A stretch of 64,000 nt of DNA from JAENVT01 sp963720775 (GTDB lineage Bacteria > Actinomycetota > Acidimicrobiia > Acidimicrobiales > Ilumatobacteraceae): assembly GCA_963720775.1 (NCBI GenBank), contig CAVRGR010000007.1, positions 948,829 through 1,012,828 of the forward strand. Reading direction: 5' to 3'. How positions within the stretch are numbered: the first letter of the stretch is position 1; the number at the start of each line of letters is the position of its first letter. The translations under genes and the position numbers were made by a program. Of the stretch, positions 51,112 to 60,283 are shown piece by piece. Under the pieces are notes generated by a model. It was given only the letters and a program-made list of their open reading frames with translations. It ran no database searches and had not been told where the DNA came from.

Positions 51112-52086
51112 ATGACCATGACCGACGTTCAATCGACCGAACCAAACTCCCAGGGTTACCGCGAGTTCAGCCTTGGTGCGTTCCACTTCTCGCGCGACGA
51201 GTACTTCGTCCACATCACCTGGCCCACCGGTAAGCACGTTTTGAGCGCCGATGTCTTCCTTCGCGCTCTGCAGCGCGACGTTGCGTGGGACTTCTTCTAC
51301 GGCACGGTCAACTTCGACAGCGTGTTCGGCACCGTCAACCACTACGGCACCGTCGACATGTTCGCCGGGCGGTTCAACGATGCCTACCGCAAGGCCGAGC
51401 TCGACCACACGGAGAACTTCGAGACGCCACTCATCCGTGACACCTTCAAAGCGATGCTCGACGATTGGACAAACGCTTCGTTCGATCCATTCGCCAGCCC
51501 CGCCGAGACCGACAAGCCATTCGGTGTGAAGGACGGCAGCAACACCGAGGCCATCACCCGCAGGCGTGTGGCCGCGGCGCGCATGGTGAGCGTGCCCGGC
51601 GACGAGCAGATCCGCACCGACGAAACCCACCCGGTGAACCGCATGTTCGCCGACGTTCCCCAGGATCAACCCGAGGTCTACCCCGAGCCCGGCTTCGAGA
51701 ACGAAGTCGCCGCCTACAACCTGTACTCGTACATCAGCCGCAGCGACGTGACGTGGAACCCCAGCGTCGTCAGCGTGTGCAAGGCCAGTCTCTACTGTCC
51801 CACGAGCGAGGAGTACGTCCTCCCCGTGTTCCACGGCAACGATCGCGTCGAGTGGTTCGTGCAACTCAGCGACGAGATCGTGTGGGACGTGCAGGATCGC
51901 GACACAGGCGCCCCGCGGGCCAAGGTCACCATGAAGGCCGGCGATGTCGCCGCGATGCCCGGCGACATCCGCCACCAGGGCTACAGCCCGAAGCGGTCGA
52001 TGTTGTTGGTGTGGGAGAACGCCTCGCCCGAACTGCCGGAGATGATCCGCACCGGCAAGGCGAGCGTGTATCCCGTCGAGTTCTGA
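51112..52086 (+). CDS. hapD: Hydroquinone 1,2-dioxygenase, large subunit
   Basis: 324 residues, catalytic beta subunit like HapD/PnpD. Blocks recognised: FHFSRDEYFVHITWPTGKHV, RDVAWDFFYGTVNFDSVFGT, FADVPQDQPEVYPEPGFENE and MKAGDVAAMPGDIRHQGYSP with candidate Fe ligands (His, Glu). Conservation is strong, so I am confident of the family. A GAGAGGAA site lies 7 nt upstream of the ATG; a second ATG follows two codons later. Ring fission product goes to a dehydrogenase that is not seen in the cluster. Confidence 0.87.
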   Translation: MTMTDVQSTEPNSQGYREFSLGAFHFSRDEYFVHITWPTGKHVLSADVFLRALQRDVAWDFFYGTVNFDSVFGTVNHYGTVDMFAGRFNDAYRKAELDHTENFETPLIRDTFKAMLDDWTNASFDPFASPAETDKPFGVKDGSNTEAITRRRVAAARMVSVPGDEQIRTDETHPVNRMFADVPQDQPEVYPEPGFENEVAAYNLYSYISRSDVTWNPSVVSVCKASLYCPTSEEYVLPVFHGNDRVEWFVQLSDEIVWDVQDRDTGAPRAKVTMKAGDVAAMPGDIRHQGYSPKRSMLLVWENASPELPEMIRTGKASVYPVEF

Positions 52087-52102
52087 TGCAGTCCTCGACA
52101 CG

Positions 52103-52939
52103 ATGATCACCACGTTGAGAGAGGCCGTGGCCGATCTCGTGCGCGACGGCGACACGTTGGCGTTGGAGGGGTTCACCCACCTCATCCCTCATGCCGCCGG
52201 TCACGAGATCATCCGCCAGCAGCGTCGCAACCTTCATCTTGTGCGCATGACGCCCGACGTGGTCTACGACCAGTTGATCGGTACGGGATGCGTCACGAAG
52301 TTGACGTTTTCGTGGGGTGGGAATCCCGGCGTCGGTTCGCTGCAGCGATTCCGCGACGCAGTCGAGAACGAGTGGCCACATCCGCTCGAGATCGAAGAAC
52401 ACAGCCACGCCGGTATGGCCACCAGGTACGCGGCCGGCGCCGCGGGGCTTCCGTTCGGCATGCTCCGCGGGTACGTCGGCACCGATCTGGCGAACCACAC
52501 CTCGACCATCAAGACGGTCGAGTGCCCCTTCACCGGCGAGGTGCTTGCAGCCGTGCCGGCGATCAACCCCGACGTCGGCATCATCCACGCCCAGCGCGCC
52601 GATCGCGCCGGCAACGTGCAGATCTGGGGTCTCCTCGGCGTTCAGAAAGAAGCGGTTCTCGCCTCGACGCGGTCGATCGCGACGGTCGAAGAGATCGTCG
52701 ACGAACTGCCGGCCGTGCCCGGCGCGATCGTTCTGCCGTCGTGGGTGGTCAGCGCCGTGTGCCTGGTTCCCGGCGGTGCGCATCCCAGCTTTGCCATGGG
52801 CTTCTCGGTGCGCGACAACGCCTTCTACAAGGCGTGGGATGCGATCTCGAAGGATCGCGATGCCTTCACGACCTGGATCGACAAGCACGTGATCGGCACG
52901 GCCGACTTCGCCGAGTACCGCGAGAGCGTTGGCTTCTGA
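52103..52939 (+). CDS. catI: 3-oxoadipate CoA-transferase, alpha subunit
   Basis: 278 residues, family I CoA-transferase subunit A. Blocks: VRDGDTLALEGFTHLIPHAA, FSWGGNPGVGSLQRFRDAVE, GTDLANHTSTIKTVECPFTG and INPDVGIIHAQRADRAGNVQ. It resembles CatI/glutaconate-type subunits rather than the short PcaI. With the next gene it moves CoA from succinyl-CoA to 3-oxoadipate. Context of maleylacetate reductase and thiolase supports the substrate. The symbol follows the closest named group. Confidence 0.8.
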   Translation: MITTLREAVADLVRDGDTLALEGFTHLIPHAAGHEIIRQQRRNLHLVRMTPDVVYDQLIGTGCVTKLTFSWGGNPGVGSLQRFRDAVENEWPHPLEIEEHSHAGMATRYAAGAAGLPFGMLRGYVGTDLANHTSTIKTVECPFTGEVLAAVPAINPDVGIIHAQRADRAGNVQIWGLLGVQKEAVLASTRSIATVEEIVDELPAVPGAIVLPSWVVSAVCLVPGGAHPSFAMGFSVRDNAFYKAWDAISKDRDAFTTWIDKHVIGTADFAEYRESVGF

Positions 52940-53700
52940 TGGCCGAGTACACCACCGATGAACTGATGATCATCAACGCCGCGCGGCAACTCGGTGCATT
53001 GGCGGCGGCCGGTAGGAGCCGTTGCTTCGTTGGTCTCGGGCTGCCCTCGACGGCCGCCAACTTGGCGCGTCGGCTCTATCCGATCGAGCCCGTGCTGATC
53101 TACGAGTCCGGCTGCATCGGCTCGAAGCCGACTCGGCTGCCGCTGTCGATCGGCGATGGCGAACTGGCCGAAACCAGCGATGCGGTCGTCAGCGTGCCCG
53201 AGATCTTTGCGTATTGGCTGCAGGCCGGGCGCATCGACATCGGCTTCCTCGGCGGCGCCCAACTCGACAAGTACGCCAACATCAACTCGACAGCGATCGG
53301 TTCCTACGAGTCACCCAAAACACGGCTGCCTGGTGCCGGCGGTGCACCCGAGATCGCCGCATCGGCTGGAGCAGTCATGGTGATCATGCGTCAATCGGTG
53401 CGGGCCTTCGTCGAACGCTGCGACTTTCGCACCTCGGTCGGCTTCGGTGAGGGAAAGGGTGATCGTGAGCGCTTCGGCCTGCGCGGCGCCGGCCCCAAGT
53501 GGGTCATCACCGACCTCGCTGTGATGGAGCCCGATCCCAACACGTGCGAGCTCGTTGTCGTCGCCCTCCACCCCGGCGTCACCCGCGCCCAGGTCGTGTC
53601 GGCAACCGGCTGGGCAGTTCGATTTTCGGACGACGTTGCTACCACCGCCGAACCGACTGAGTACGAGCTCGACACGCTGCGCAGTCTGCAAGCCGCATGA
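52939..53700 (+). CDS. catJ: 3-oxoadipate CoA-transferase, beta subunit
   Basis: 253 residues, family I CoA-transferase subunit B. The catalytic Glu region is LIYESGCIGSKPTR. Other blocks: CFVGLGLPSTAANLARRLYP, VSVPEIFAYWLQAGRIDIGF and LGGAQLDKYANINSTAIGSY. It starts in the stop codon of the alpha gene (TGATG) and overlaps the next gene by 4 nt. It forms the active site with the alpha subunit. Confidence 0.82.
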   Translation: MAEYTTDELMIINAARQLGALAAAGRSRCFVGLGLPSTAANLARRLYPIEPVLIYESGCIGSKPTRLPLSIGDGELAETSDAVVSVPEIFAYWLQAGRIDIGFLGGAQLDKYANINSTAIGSYESPKTRLPGAGGAPEIAASAGAVMVIMRQSVRAFVERCDFRTSVGFGEGKGDRERFGLRGAGPKWVITDLAVMEPDPNTCELVVVALHPGVTRAQVVSATGWAVRFSDDVATTAEPTEYELDTLRSLQAA

Positions 53701-54773
53701 ACCCGTTCATCTACGACCAGCTCCCGGCACGGATCGTCTTCGGCGCCGGGCGACTGAAGGAAGTCGGCGCCGAAGTGGAGCGGCTCGGGCTTCAGCGGGT
53801 GATGCTGATCTCCGATTGGGCCACCGCCTCTGCAGCCGCCACGATCACCGAACAACTCGGCCCACGGCTCGTGCTGGCGTGGGATGAGGTCGCCCAGCAC
53901 GTTCCCGTCGAGCTCGCCGATCGGGCACGGGCGGCGGCGACCGAAGCGAACATCGACGGCGTCGTGTGCATCGGTGGGGGATCTTCCACTGGTCTCGCCA
54001 AGGCCATGGCCCTGAGTCACAACCTGCCCATCGTCGCCGTTCCGACGACGTACGCAGGCAGCGAGCAAACGGCCATCTACGGCCTCACCGGCGGCCGTCA
54101 CAAGCAGACCGGCAAGAACCCGATCGTGCTCCCGAAGACGGTTGTGTACGATCCCGAGCTCACGCTCGCCCTGCCGCCGCAGGTCACTGGCCCGTCGGCC
54201 TTCAACGCCCTCGCCCATTCCGTCGAGGCCCTGTATGCGCCGGGCAACAACCCGATCACGTCGGCACTCGCGCTGGAGGGGGTGCGCGCCATCCACCAAT
54301 CGTTGCCCACGGTGATGACGTCCCCTGGCGACGTCGACGCCCGCGGCACCCTGCTGTACGGCGCCTACCTGTCGGGGGTTGCTCTCGGCACGACGTCGAC
54401 CGGGTTGCATCACAAGTTGTGCCATGTGTTGGGTGGCCGGTTCAACCTCGTTCACGCTGACGCGCACTCGGTGATCCTTCCGCATGCGATCGCTTTCAAC
54501 GCTCCTGCCCTGCCGGCCGAAATGGCCAGGCTCGCCGAGGCGCTGGGCGTACCCGGCGGCGATCCGGCCGCGGCGCTGTGGGATCTGGCCGTGGCCAGCA
54601 AGGTGCCGATCCGGCTCGCCGACCTTGCCGGCCACGACGGATTGTTGAAGCGCGACGAGCTGCCCGGCGCCGCACATGCCGCGGCCGAAGAGATCACCGT
54701 CAACCCCCGTCCGGTCAGCGAAGCCGACCTGCTCGGCATCCTCGAACGTGCCTACGAAGGAGAACGACCATGA
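53697..54773 (+). CDS. Maleylacetate reductase
   Basis: 358 residues, group III (iron-type) alcohol dehydrogenase fold. Motifs: IVFGAGRLKEVGAEVERLGL, CIGGGSSTGLAKAMALSHNL (NADH loop), VPTTYAGSEQTAIYGLTGGR and LHHKLCHVLGGRFNLVHADA. These match maleylacetate reductases (PcpE/TftE/HapF type), which reduce maleylacetate to 3-oxoadipate. ATGA overlaps on both sides tie it to the CoA-transferase and thiolase genes. Confidence 0.88.
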   Translation: MNPFIYDQLPARIVFGAGRLKEVGAEVERLGLQRVMLISDWATASAAATITEQLGPRLVLAWDEVAQHVPVELADRARAAATEANIDGVVCIGGGSSTGLAKAMALSHNLPIVAVPTTYAGSEQTAIYGLTGGRHKQTGKNPIVLPKTVVYDPELTLALPPQVTGPSAFNALAHSVEALYAPGNNPITSALALEGVRAIHQSLPTVMTSPGDVDARGTLLYGAYLSGVALGTTSTGLHHKLCHVLGGRFNLVHADAHSVILPHAIAFNAPALPAEMARLAEALGVPGGDPAAALWDLAVASKVPIRLADLAGHDGLLKRDELPGAAHAAAEEITVNPRPVSEADLLGILERAYEGERP

Positions 54774-55957
54774 GCAGCGAAGCGTTCATCGTCGATGCGG
54801 TGCGAACCCCGCTCGGTCGAATCGGTGGAGCACTGGCCGGGGTTCGTCCCGACGATCTCCTGGCCGGCGCGGTTCGTACCATCGTCGATCGCTCGCCATC
54901 GCTCGACCCCGCATCGATCGACGAGGTCTACGCCGGCGACGCCAACGGTGCCGGTGAAGACAACCGCAACGTCGCCCGCATGGCGCTGCTGCTGGCCGGC
55001 CTCCCCACCACGATCCCCGCGGCCACTGTCAACCGGCTGTGCGGTAGCGGGATCGAGGCGATCTTCGGTGCGTCACGTACGGTGGCTGTCGGCGATGCCG
55101 ACATCACGGTGGCGTGCGGCGTGGAGAGCATGACTCGTGCTCCGTGGGTTCTGCTGAAGCCCGCCAAGGCTTATCCCACCTCGCACGAGCAGTTGTGGAA
55201 CTCCGCACTCGGCTGGCGGATGACCAATCCGAAGATGCCGGGGGAGTGGACGATCTCGCTGGGTGAAGGCGCCGAGGTGCTCGCCGACAAGTATTCGATC
55301 TCGCGCGACGAGCAAGACGCGTTCGCCGTGCGCTCGCATCAGCAAGCTGCTGCCGGGTGGGCGGCTGGACATTTCGCCGCCGAGATCGTGCAGGTACCCG
55401 AGGCATCGATGGAGCGCGATGAATGCATCCGCCCCGACTCGTCGATGGAAACGCTCGCCAAGCTGAAGCCCGTGTTTCGACAGGGTGGTTCGGTCACTGC
55501 GGGCAACGCCTCACCGATGAACGATGGCGCGGCTGCAATGCTCGTCATGTCGTCGCGCGGGCTGGAGTCGTCGCGGGCCACACCGATGGCGCGCATCGTC
55601 AGCCGGGCCACCAGTGGTGTCGATCCTCATCTCTACGGCATTGGTCCGGTCGAGGCGGCGCGCACGGCGCTGCGACGAGCGGGCCTCGGCTGGAGCGATC
55701 TCGACGCGGTCGAACTGAACGAAGCCTTCGCCGCTCAATCACTCGCCTGCCTGCGCGAGTGGCCGGAGCTCGACCCGCAGATCGTCAACCAACAAGGTGG
55801 CGCGATCGCCATCGGCCACCCCCTCGGCTGCTCCGGGGTGCGAATCGTCACCACCCTGGCCCACCACCTGCACCGCACCGGCGGCCGTTACGGCCTTGCG
55901 GCGATGTGCATCGGCGTCGGCCAGGGCATCGCCATGGTCATCGAAAACCTCACCTGA
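54770..55957 (+). CDS. pcaF: 3-oxoadipyl-CoA thiolase
   Basis: 395 residues, thiolase. Nucleophile Cys91 is in VNRLCGSGIEAIFGASR. The second half has ELNEAFAAQSLACLREW, GGAIAIGHPLGCSGVRIV and CIGVGQGIAMVIEN. Closest to beta-ketoadipyl-CoA thiolases (PcaF/PaaJ), which yield succinyl-CoA and acetyl-CoA. It ends the hydroquinone operon; two hairpin repeats follow. The gene name rests on pathway context. Confidence 0.85.
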   Translation: MSSEAFIVDAVRTPLGRIGGALAGVRPDDLLAGAVRTIVDRSPSLDPASIDEVYAGDANGAGEDNRNVARMALLLAGLPTTIPAATVNRLCGSGIEAIFGASRTVAVGDADITVACGVESMTRAPWVLLKPAKAYPTSHEQLWNSALGWRMTNPKMPGEWTISLGEGAEVLADKYSISRDEQDAFAVRSHQQAAAGWAAGHFAAEIVQVPEASMERDECIRPDSSMETLAKLKPVFRQGGSVTAGNASPMNDGAAAMLVMSSRGLESSRATPMARIVSRATSGVDPHLYGIGPVEAARTALRRAGLGWSDLDAVELNEAFAAQSLACLREWPELDPQIVNQQGGAIAIGHPLGCSGVRIVTTLAHHLHRTGGRYGLAAMCIGVGQGIAMVIENLT

Positions 55958-55985
55958 GGTCTCACCCGCCCACCACCCTGATCCC

Positions 55986-56030
55986 TGTGGAGTTGTTCGG
56001 CGCACCCAGGCGAGCGCGAAACACTCCACA
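55986..56030. repeat. REP-like hairpin repeat, copy 1 (45 bp)
   Basis: Ends TGTGGAGT and ACTCCACA are perfect inverted repeats, and the inner parts (GTTCGGCGC, GCGCGAAAC) are partly complementary, so the whole unit folds into one hairpin. It lies between convergent genes and has no T run. Confidence 0.75.
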
Positions 56031-56037
56031 CCTCGGC

Positions 56038-56082
56038 TGTGGAGTTGTTCGGTGTACCCAGGTGGGCGCGAAACACTCCACA
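56038..56082. repeat. REP-like hairpin repeat, copy 2 (45 bp)
   Basis: Same 45-bp unit as copy 1, differing at a few internal positions, separated by 7 bp. It ends 5 bp before the stop codon of the convergent synthetase gene. The pair could stop transcription from both sides or be a mobile palindromic element. Confidence 0.75.
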
Positions 56083-56086
56083 GGGG

Positions 56087-58036
56087 TTAGCGGGGGCGGG
56101 TGGCGGCGACGGCGGCGACGGCGTCGAGCGACTCGGGGTTCTTCAGGGCACCACGACTGGCCACAGCGTCGGGTTCGGAGCCGCGCAGGATCTTCTTCAC
56201 CGGCAGCTCCAGCTTCTTGCCCGACAACGTCGTCGGGATCGAGGGCAGGGCGTGGATCTCGTCGGGCACGTGGCGTGGCGAGAGGCTGCTGCGCAGCGCC
56301 TTCTTGATCGGTTCGACGAGATCCTCGATGCGCACACCGGCGTCGGGCACGACGAACAACACAAGCACTCCGCCTCCGCCGCCCATGTCTTCGAGGTGAA
56401 CGATCAGGCTGTCGCCGACTCCGTCGATCGTCTCGACCACTCGATAGATCTCGCTGGTGCCGATGCGTACGCCACCACGGTTGAGCGTGGCGTCGGAGCG
56501 GCCGGTGATGACACAACTGCCCTTGTCGTCGAGCGTGATCCAGTCGCCGTGCCTCCACACCCCCGGGTAGGTGTCGAAGTAGGCGGCCCGAAGCCTGGAC
56601 CCATCAGGATCCCCCCAGAACCCGACCGGCATCGACGGCATCGGACGAGTGATCACCAGTTCGCCCTGCTTGCCAACTACAGAATGCCCGTCATCATCGA
56701 ACGCTTCGACCGCCGCCCCCAAGTAGCGGCACGAGATCTCACCGGCGACGACCGGCACCATCGGACAGCCCCCGACGAACGCCGAGCACACGTCAGTGCC
56801 GCCGCTGATCGACGACAGCATCACGTCGTGGCCGACTTCCTCGTAGATCCAGTTGAATCCGTCAGCGGGAAGCGGCGCTCCAGTCGAGCCGACGGCGCGA
56901 AGCTTCGATAGATCGAAGTGGGCGCCGGGTCGCAGACCCGCCTTGCGACACGCCATGAAGTACGGCGCGCTGGCGCCGAACCAGCTGATCGTCTCGCGAG
57001 CTGCGAGATCCCACAATGCATCGAGCGTCGGGTAGGCCGGATCGCCGTCGAACGTGACGATTGCCGCGCCCGTCAGCAGACCGCTGACCAGGTAGTTCCA
57101 CATCATCCACCCTGTGGTGGTGAACCAGAAGAACCGGTCGGTCGGCCCGAGATCGGCGTGCAGTCCCAACACCTTCAGGTGTTCGAGGAGGATGCCACCG
57201 TGCCCGTGGATGATCGGCTTGGGCATGCCGGTGGTACCCGACGAGTACAACACGTACAAGGGATGGTCGGCGGCGACCTGTTCGAACTCGACCGGGCCCG
57301 GCTCCTCGACGAACTCGTTCCAGTCGAGAGTCCCGGCAATGGGGTCGTCGGCGAGGTACTGGAGGGCTACGGTCGCCCTCAACCCGGCGAGTCCTTCGCG
57401 GATCGCCCGCACCTCGGCGCGACGGTCGATGTCGCGGCTGCCGTACCGATAGCCGTCGACGACCAGCAGCACCTTCGGATCGATCTGCCCGAACCGGTCG
57501 AGCACGGCCTGCACGCCGAACTCGGGCGCGCAACTCGTCCACACTCCACCGAGGCTGGCGGTTGCGAGGAAGGCGACGATCGTTTCGGGGACGTTGGGCA
57601 GGTAGGCGGCGACGCGGTCGCCGCGACCGACGCCGAGGCGCTGCAAGCCCCTGCGGGCACGACCGACCTGCTCGATCAACTCGTCGCGGGTGAGCGACGA
57701 TGATTGCCGCGTCTGCGAATGAGCGATGATCGCCGGCTGCGCGCCTCGATGTCGGAGGATTTGCTCGGCGTAGTTCAGCTGAGCTCCCACCATCCATCGC
57801 GGACCGGGCATCGTCGCCGACTCGAGGATCACGTCGTAGGGATGTCCGGCGCGCACGTCGAAGAACTCCCAGACTGCGGCCCAGAACCCGGCGAGGTCGT
57901 CGACCGACCATCGCCACAGGGCGTCGTACGAATCGAAAGGCCCAATGCCGCGGTCACCCAACCATTCGACGAAACGACCGATGTTGCTGCGGGCGATCGA
58001 TTCAGGCGTGGGAGCCCAGAGTTGGTCGATCGTCAT
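56087..58036 (-). CDS. Acetoacetyl-CoA synthetase-like acyl-CoA ligase
   Basis: 649 residues, the usual length of acetoacetyl-CoA synthetase. N-terminal ACAS region (IGRFVEWLGDRGIGPFDSYD; LNYAEQILRH). The ATP loop is YSSGTTGMPKPIIHGHGG, followed by FFWFTTTGWMMWNYLVSGLL, ISGGTDVCSAFVGGCPMVPV and TLNRGGVRIGTSEIYRVVE, with the C-terminal Lys in TTLSGKKLELPVKKIL. It activates acetoacetate or a related beta-keto acid. A GAGGAGA site lies upstream of the ATG at 58036; an earlier ATG 45 nt upstream is not needed. Confidence 0.87.
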   Translation of the reverse strand: MTIDQLWAPTPESIARSNIGRFVEWLGDRGIGPFDSYDALWRWSVDDLAGFWAAVWEFFDVRAGHPYDVILESATMPGPRWMVGAQLNYAEQILRHRGAQPAIIAHSQTRQSSSLTRDELIEQVGRARRGLQRLGVGRGDRVAAYLPNVPETIVAFLATASLGGVWTSCAPEFGVQAVLDRFGQIDPKVLLVVDGYRYGSRDIDRRAEVRAIREGLAGLRATVALQYLADDPIAGTLDWNEFVEEPGPVEFEQVAADHPLYVLYSSGTTGMPKPIIHGHGGILLEHLKVLGLHADLGPTDRFFWFTTTGWMMWNYLVSGLLTGAAIVTFDGDPAYPTLDALWDLAARETISWFGASAPYFMACRKAGLRPGAHFDLSKLRAVGSTGAPLPADGFNWIYEEVGHDVMLSSISGGTDVCSAFVGGCPMVPVVAGEISCRYLGAAVEAFDDDGHSVVGKQGELVITRPMPSMPVGFWGDPDGSRLRAAYFDTYPGVWRHGDWITLDDKGSCVITGRSDATLNRGGVRIGTSEIYRVVETIDGVGDSLIVHLEDMGGGGGVLVLFVVPDAGVRIEDLVEPIKKALRSSLSPRHVPDEIHALPSIPTTLSGKKLELPVKKILRGSEPDAVASRGALKNPESLDAVAAVAATRPR

Positions 58037-58110
58037 GTCGTCATTCTCCTCGAACGTCGTCGCAGGGAGGTCGTTGAGCATCGTGGCAGCGACAGAGTTC
58101 GCAGGGAGGT

Positions 58111-59298
58111 CTAGATCAGCGGCGTGTTCGCTTCCAAGCCCAACAGCAGACGGCCGTACATCTCCTGGTTGGTCTCCAGCTTCATCAAGCCGTGGTTGTT
58201 GATGGTCTGGATATCGGCCAGTGCTCGGTTGACGGGGCTCGCCGTACGAACTCCGGTCGCGCCGGATTCGCGGAACAAGACCTCCACACCCTCCAACAGA
58301 CGACGAACAGCGGTCGCGCAGTCGCTGCGCATCTCGGCCCGGCGCAGGTATGGCACCTCGGCACCCGCTCGTGCAGTGGCATCGAGATCATCGGCGACCG
58401 CGTACAGCAGCAGCTCTCCTTCGCGGATCCGCGATGCTGCGTCGCCGAGACGGATGTGGGTGAAGGGGTGCGGTTCCTGCGGGTCGGCCGTGTAGGCGAT
58501 GACCTTGCCCTTGATCGACGCGGGAAAGTCGGCCAATGCTTGCTTGGCAATTCCGATGGCACCACCGCAGAGGGCGATGGTGAGCACAGGAACCGGGGCG
58601 CAACGCTGCACCCAGTCGTCGCCGTGCAGTCCGGCGCCGGGACTGTTGCCCATGATCAGTCCGGGCAGCGACAGGAATCGGTGTGCGGGTACGTCGAGGG
58701 GCTCGAGCACCATGGTGCACGAGCCGGTTCCGGAGAGGCCGCTGACGTACCAGTCGTCCTTGATCGTTACAGCGGACGCCGGCACGATGAAGTCGCCTTG
58801 GTCGACCTCGTTGCCGTCGTCGTCGTACACGACTCCGCCGAGCAGCAACCAGTCGGCGCGCTCGCACCCGGACCCGAACGGCCACACTCCCTGCAGTCGG
58901 AACCCATCGGACGTTCGCACGGCCTTGCCGCGCGCCCCGATCACGGCCGACACGACCGCGTCGGCGTTACTGGCGTAGATGTCGTCCTGGCCCTGCTCGG
59001 GGAAGTGTGACATCAACCACGAGTGGGCCTGCACCACGCCGGCCACCCACGCCGTCGACCCACATCCCTGACCGAGTGCGCTCATCACGTCGAGGTGACT
59101 GCGGATACCGAGGGCGTAGCCACCGTTGCGTGTCGCCTGGATGGTTTTCATCGACCCGGCTCGGCGCAACGCATCGATGTTGACTTGGGGAATGCGCCGA
59201 TCGAGCGCGGTCTGGGCGGCTCGCTCGCGCAGCTCGGGGATCAGTTCACGGGCGCGCGCCACCGCATCAGCGGCCGTCATGGGCATCGTCGTCGACAC
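58111..59298 (-). CDS. Flavin-dependent monooxygenase, HsaA/HpaB-like oxygenase component
   Basis: 395 residues, acyl-CoA-dehydrogenase fold of group D flavin monooxygenases. Seen: GQGCGSTAWVAGVVQAHSWL, WPFGSGCERADWLLLGG and GLSGTGSCTMVLEPLDVPAH. Relatives (HsaA, p-hydroxyphenylacetate hydroxylase C2) hydroxylate phenols with reduced flavin from a separate reductase; no reductase gene is in the window. The start is GTG at 59298 with AGGAGG in front; ATGs 12 and 18 nt downstream are alternatives. The substrate is unknown, but the nearby aromatic genes suggest a phenol. Confidence 0.82.
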   Translation of the reverse strand: MSTTMPMTAADAVARARELIPELRERAAQTALDRRIPQVNIDALRRAGSMKTIQATRNGGYALGIRSHLDVMSALGQGCGSTAWVAGVVQAHSWLMSHFPEQGQDDIYASNADAVVSAVIGARGKAVRTSDGFRLQGVWPFGSGCERADWLLLGGVVYDDDGNEVDQGDFIVPASAVTIKDDWYVSGLSGTGSCTMVLEPLDVPAHRFLSLPGLIMGNSPGAGLHGDDWVQRCAPVPVLTIALCGGAIGIAKQALADFPASIKGKVIAYTADPQEPHPFTHIRLGDAASRIREGELLLYAVADDLDATARAGAEVPYLRRAEMRSDCATAVRRLLEGVEVLFRESGATGVRTASPVNRALADIQTINNHGLMKLETNQEMYGRLLLGLEANTPLI

Positions 59299-59320
59299 GG
59301 TTCCTCCTGTGCACGGATGG

Positions 59321-59413
59321 TCAGACCAGGAAACTGGCGCGTGTTCCACGTAGGTCGAGGATCGGCCGGATAGCCGCGATCCGTTCGAGTAGACCATCGA
59401 CGGTCTGAGCCAT
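59321..59413 (-). CDS. Putative 30-residue ORF upstream of the monooxygenase gene
   Basis: Reads MAQTVDGLLERIAAIRPILD plus ten more residues, then TGA. An AAAGGAAGG ribosome site is well placed. The peptide resembles the N-terminal helix of group D monooxygenases (LLERI...PIL), so it may be the stump of a truncated gene or an unrelated small ORF. Sits 12 nt downstream of the FAH-family stop and 22 nt before the monooxygenase start. Confidence 0.35.
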   Translation of the reverse strand: MAQTVDGLLERIAAIRPILDLRGTRASFLV

Positions 59414-59425
59414 GACGCCTTCCTT

Positions 59426-60283
59426 TCAGGGTTGGGCGATTACCGGGTTCTCCAGAACCCCAAGTTTGTCGATCTCGATGCGCACCGTCGAGCCGGGCTT
59501 CATACAACGCGGCGGGTTCATGACGAACCCGACACCTGCAGGAGTTCCGGTGGCGATGATCGTGCCCGGCAGCAGCGTGAAGGCGGTCGAGATGTGAGCG
59601 ATCAGTTCCCAGCAGTTGGTGATCATCTGCTTGGTCGAGGCGTTCTGGCGGAGCTCGCCATCGACCCACGTGCGGATGCCGAGGTCGTGCGGATCGCCGA
59701 CCTCGTCGGCGGTGACCAGCCATGGCCCCGTGGGACCGTGCGTGTCCCACGACTTGCCCATGGTCATGGTGGGCGTGGCCCGCTGCCAGTCGCGCACAGA
59801 TACGTCGTTGACGATCAGGTAGCCGGCCACGACGGACGCAGCATCGTCGACGGACACCGTGCGGCATCGTTTGCCGATCACGATGCCCAGCTCGCCTTCG
59901 TAGTCGACCCAGTCGGGGGCGACCGTCGGTACTTCGATCCCGGCGCCAGGACCCACCACACAGGTGACCTGTTTGTTGAACACAACTGGGGCGGCAGGCT
60001 TTGGCATGCCGCTTTCGGCAACATGGTCGGCGTAGTTCAGCCCGATGGCCAGAAATGTGGGTGGCTGGGCGATCGGTGCTTCGAGCGTGACGGCCGACAA
60101 CGCCAGGCGCGGAGCCGAGGCCGCCGTGCGAGCCAGCTCGGCCAGGCCGGTGGTGGCGAGCAGCACACCGACGTCGGTTGGCAGAGAAGGGTCGGCCGCG
60201 CCGACATCGATGACTTCGTCGGTATCGGTGGTTACGATGCCGAGGCGGGTACGGCCGCCCTCTGTGAACCGGGCGATCTTCAT
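59426..60283 (-). CDS. Fumarylacetoacetate hydrolase family protein
   Basis: 285 residues. N-terminal ~70 residues form the variable domain (MKIARFTEGGRTRLGIVTTD). The FAH core shows FLAIGLNYADHVAESG, the metal ligands in DWVDYEGELGIVIGKRCR, VNDVSVRDWQ and GTIIATGTPAGVGFVMNPP. The group includes acylpyruvate hydrolases and 2-keto-4-pentenoate hydratases/decarboxylases. It is likely to split a ring-fission product made after the neighbouring monooxygenase acts. ATGA-coupled to a small ORF upstream. Confidence 0.86.
   Translation of the reverse strand: MKIARFTEGGRTRLGIVTTDTDEVIDVGAADPSLPTDVGVLLATTGLAELARTAASAPRLALSAVTLEAPIAQPPTFLAIGLNYADHVAESGMPKPAAPVVFNKQVTCVVGPGAGIEVPTVAPDWVDYEGELGIVIGKRCRTVSVDDAASVVAGYLIVNDVSVRDWQRATPTMTMGKSWDTHGPTGPWLVTADEVGDPHDLGIRTWVDGELRQNASTKQMITNCWELIAHISTAFTLLPGTIIATGTPAGVGFVMNPPRCMKPGSTVRIEIDKLGVLENPVIAQP

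Noticed and set aside
55986..56082. CRISPR array
   Set aside because: Only two units with a 7-bp gap, each self-complementary along its length; no spacers of normal size and no cas genes.
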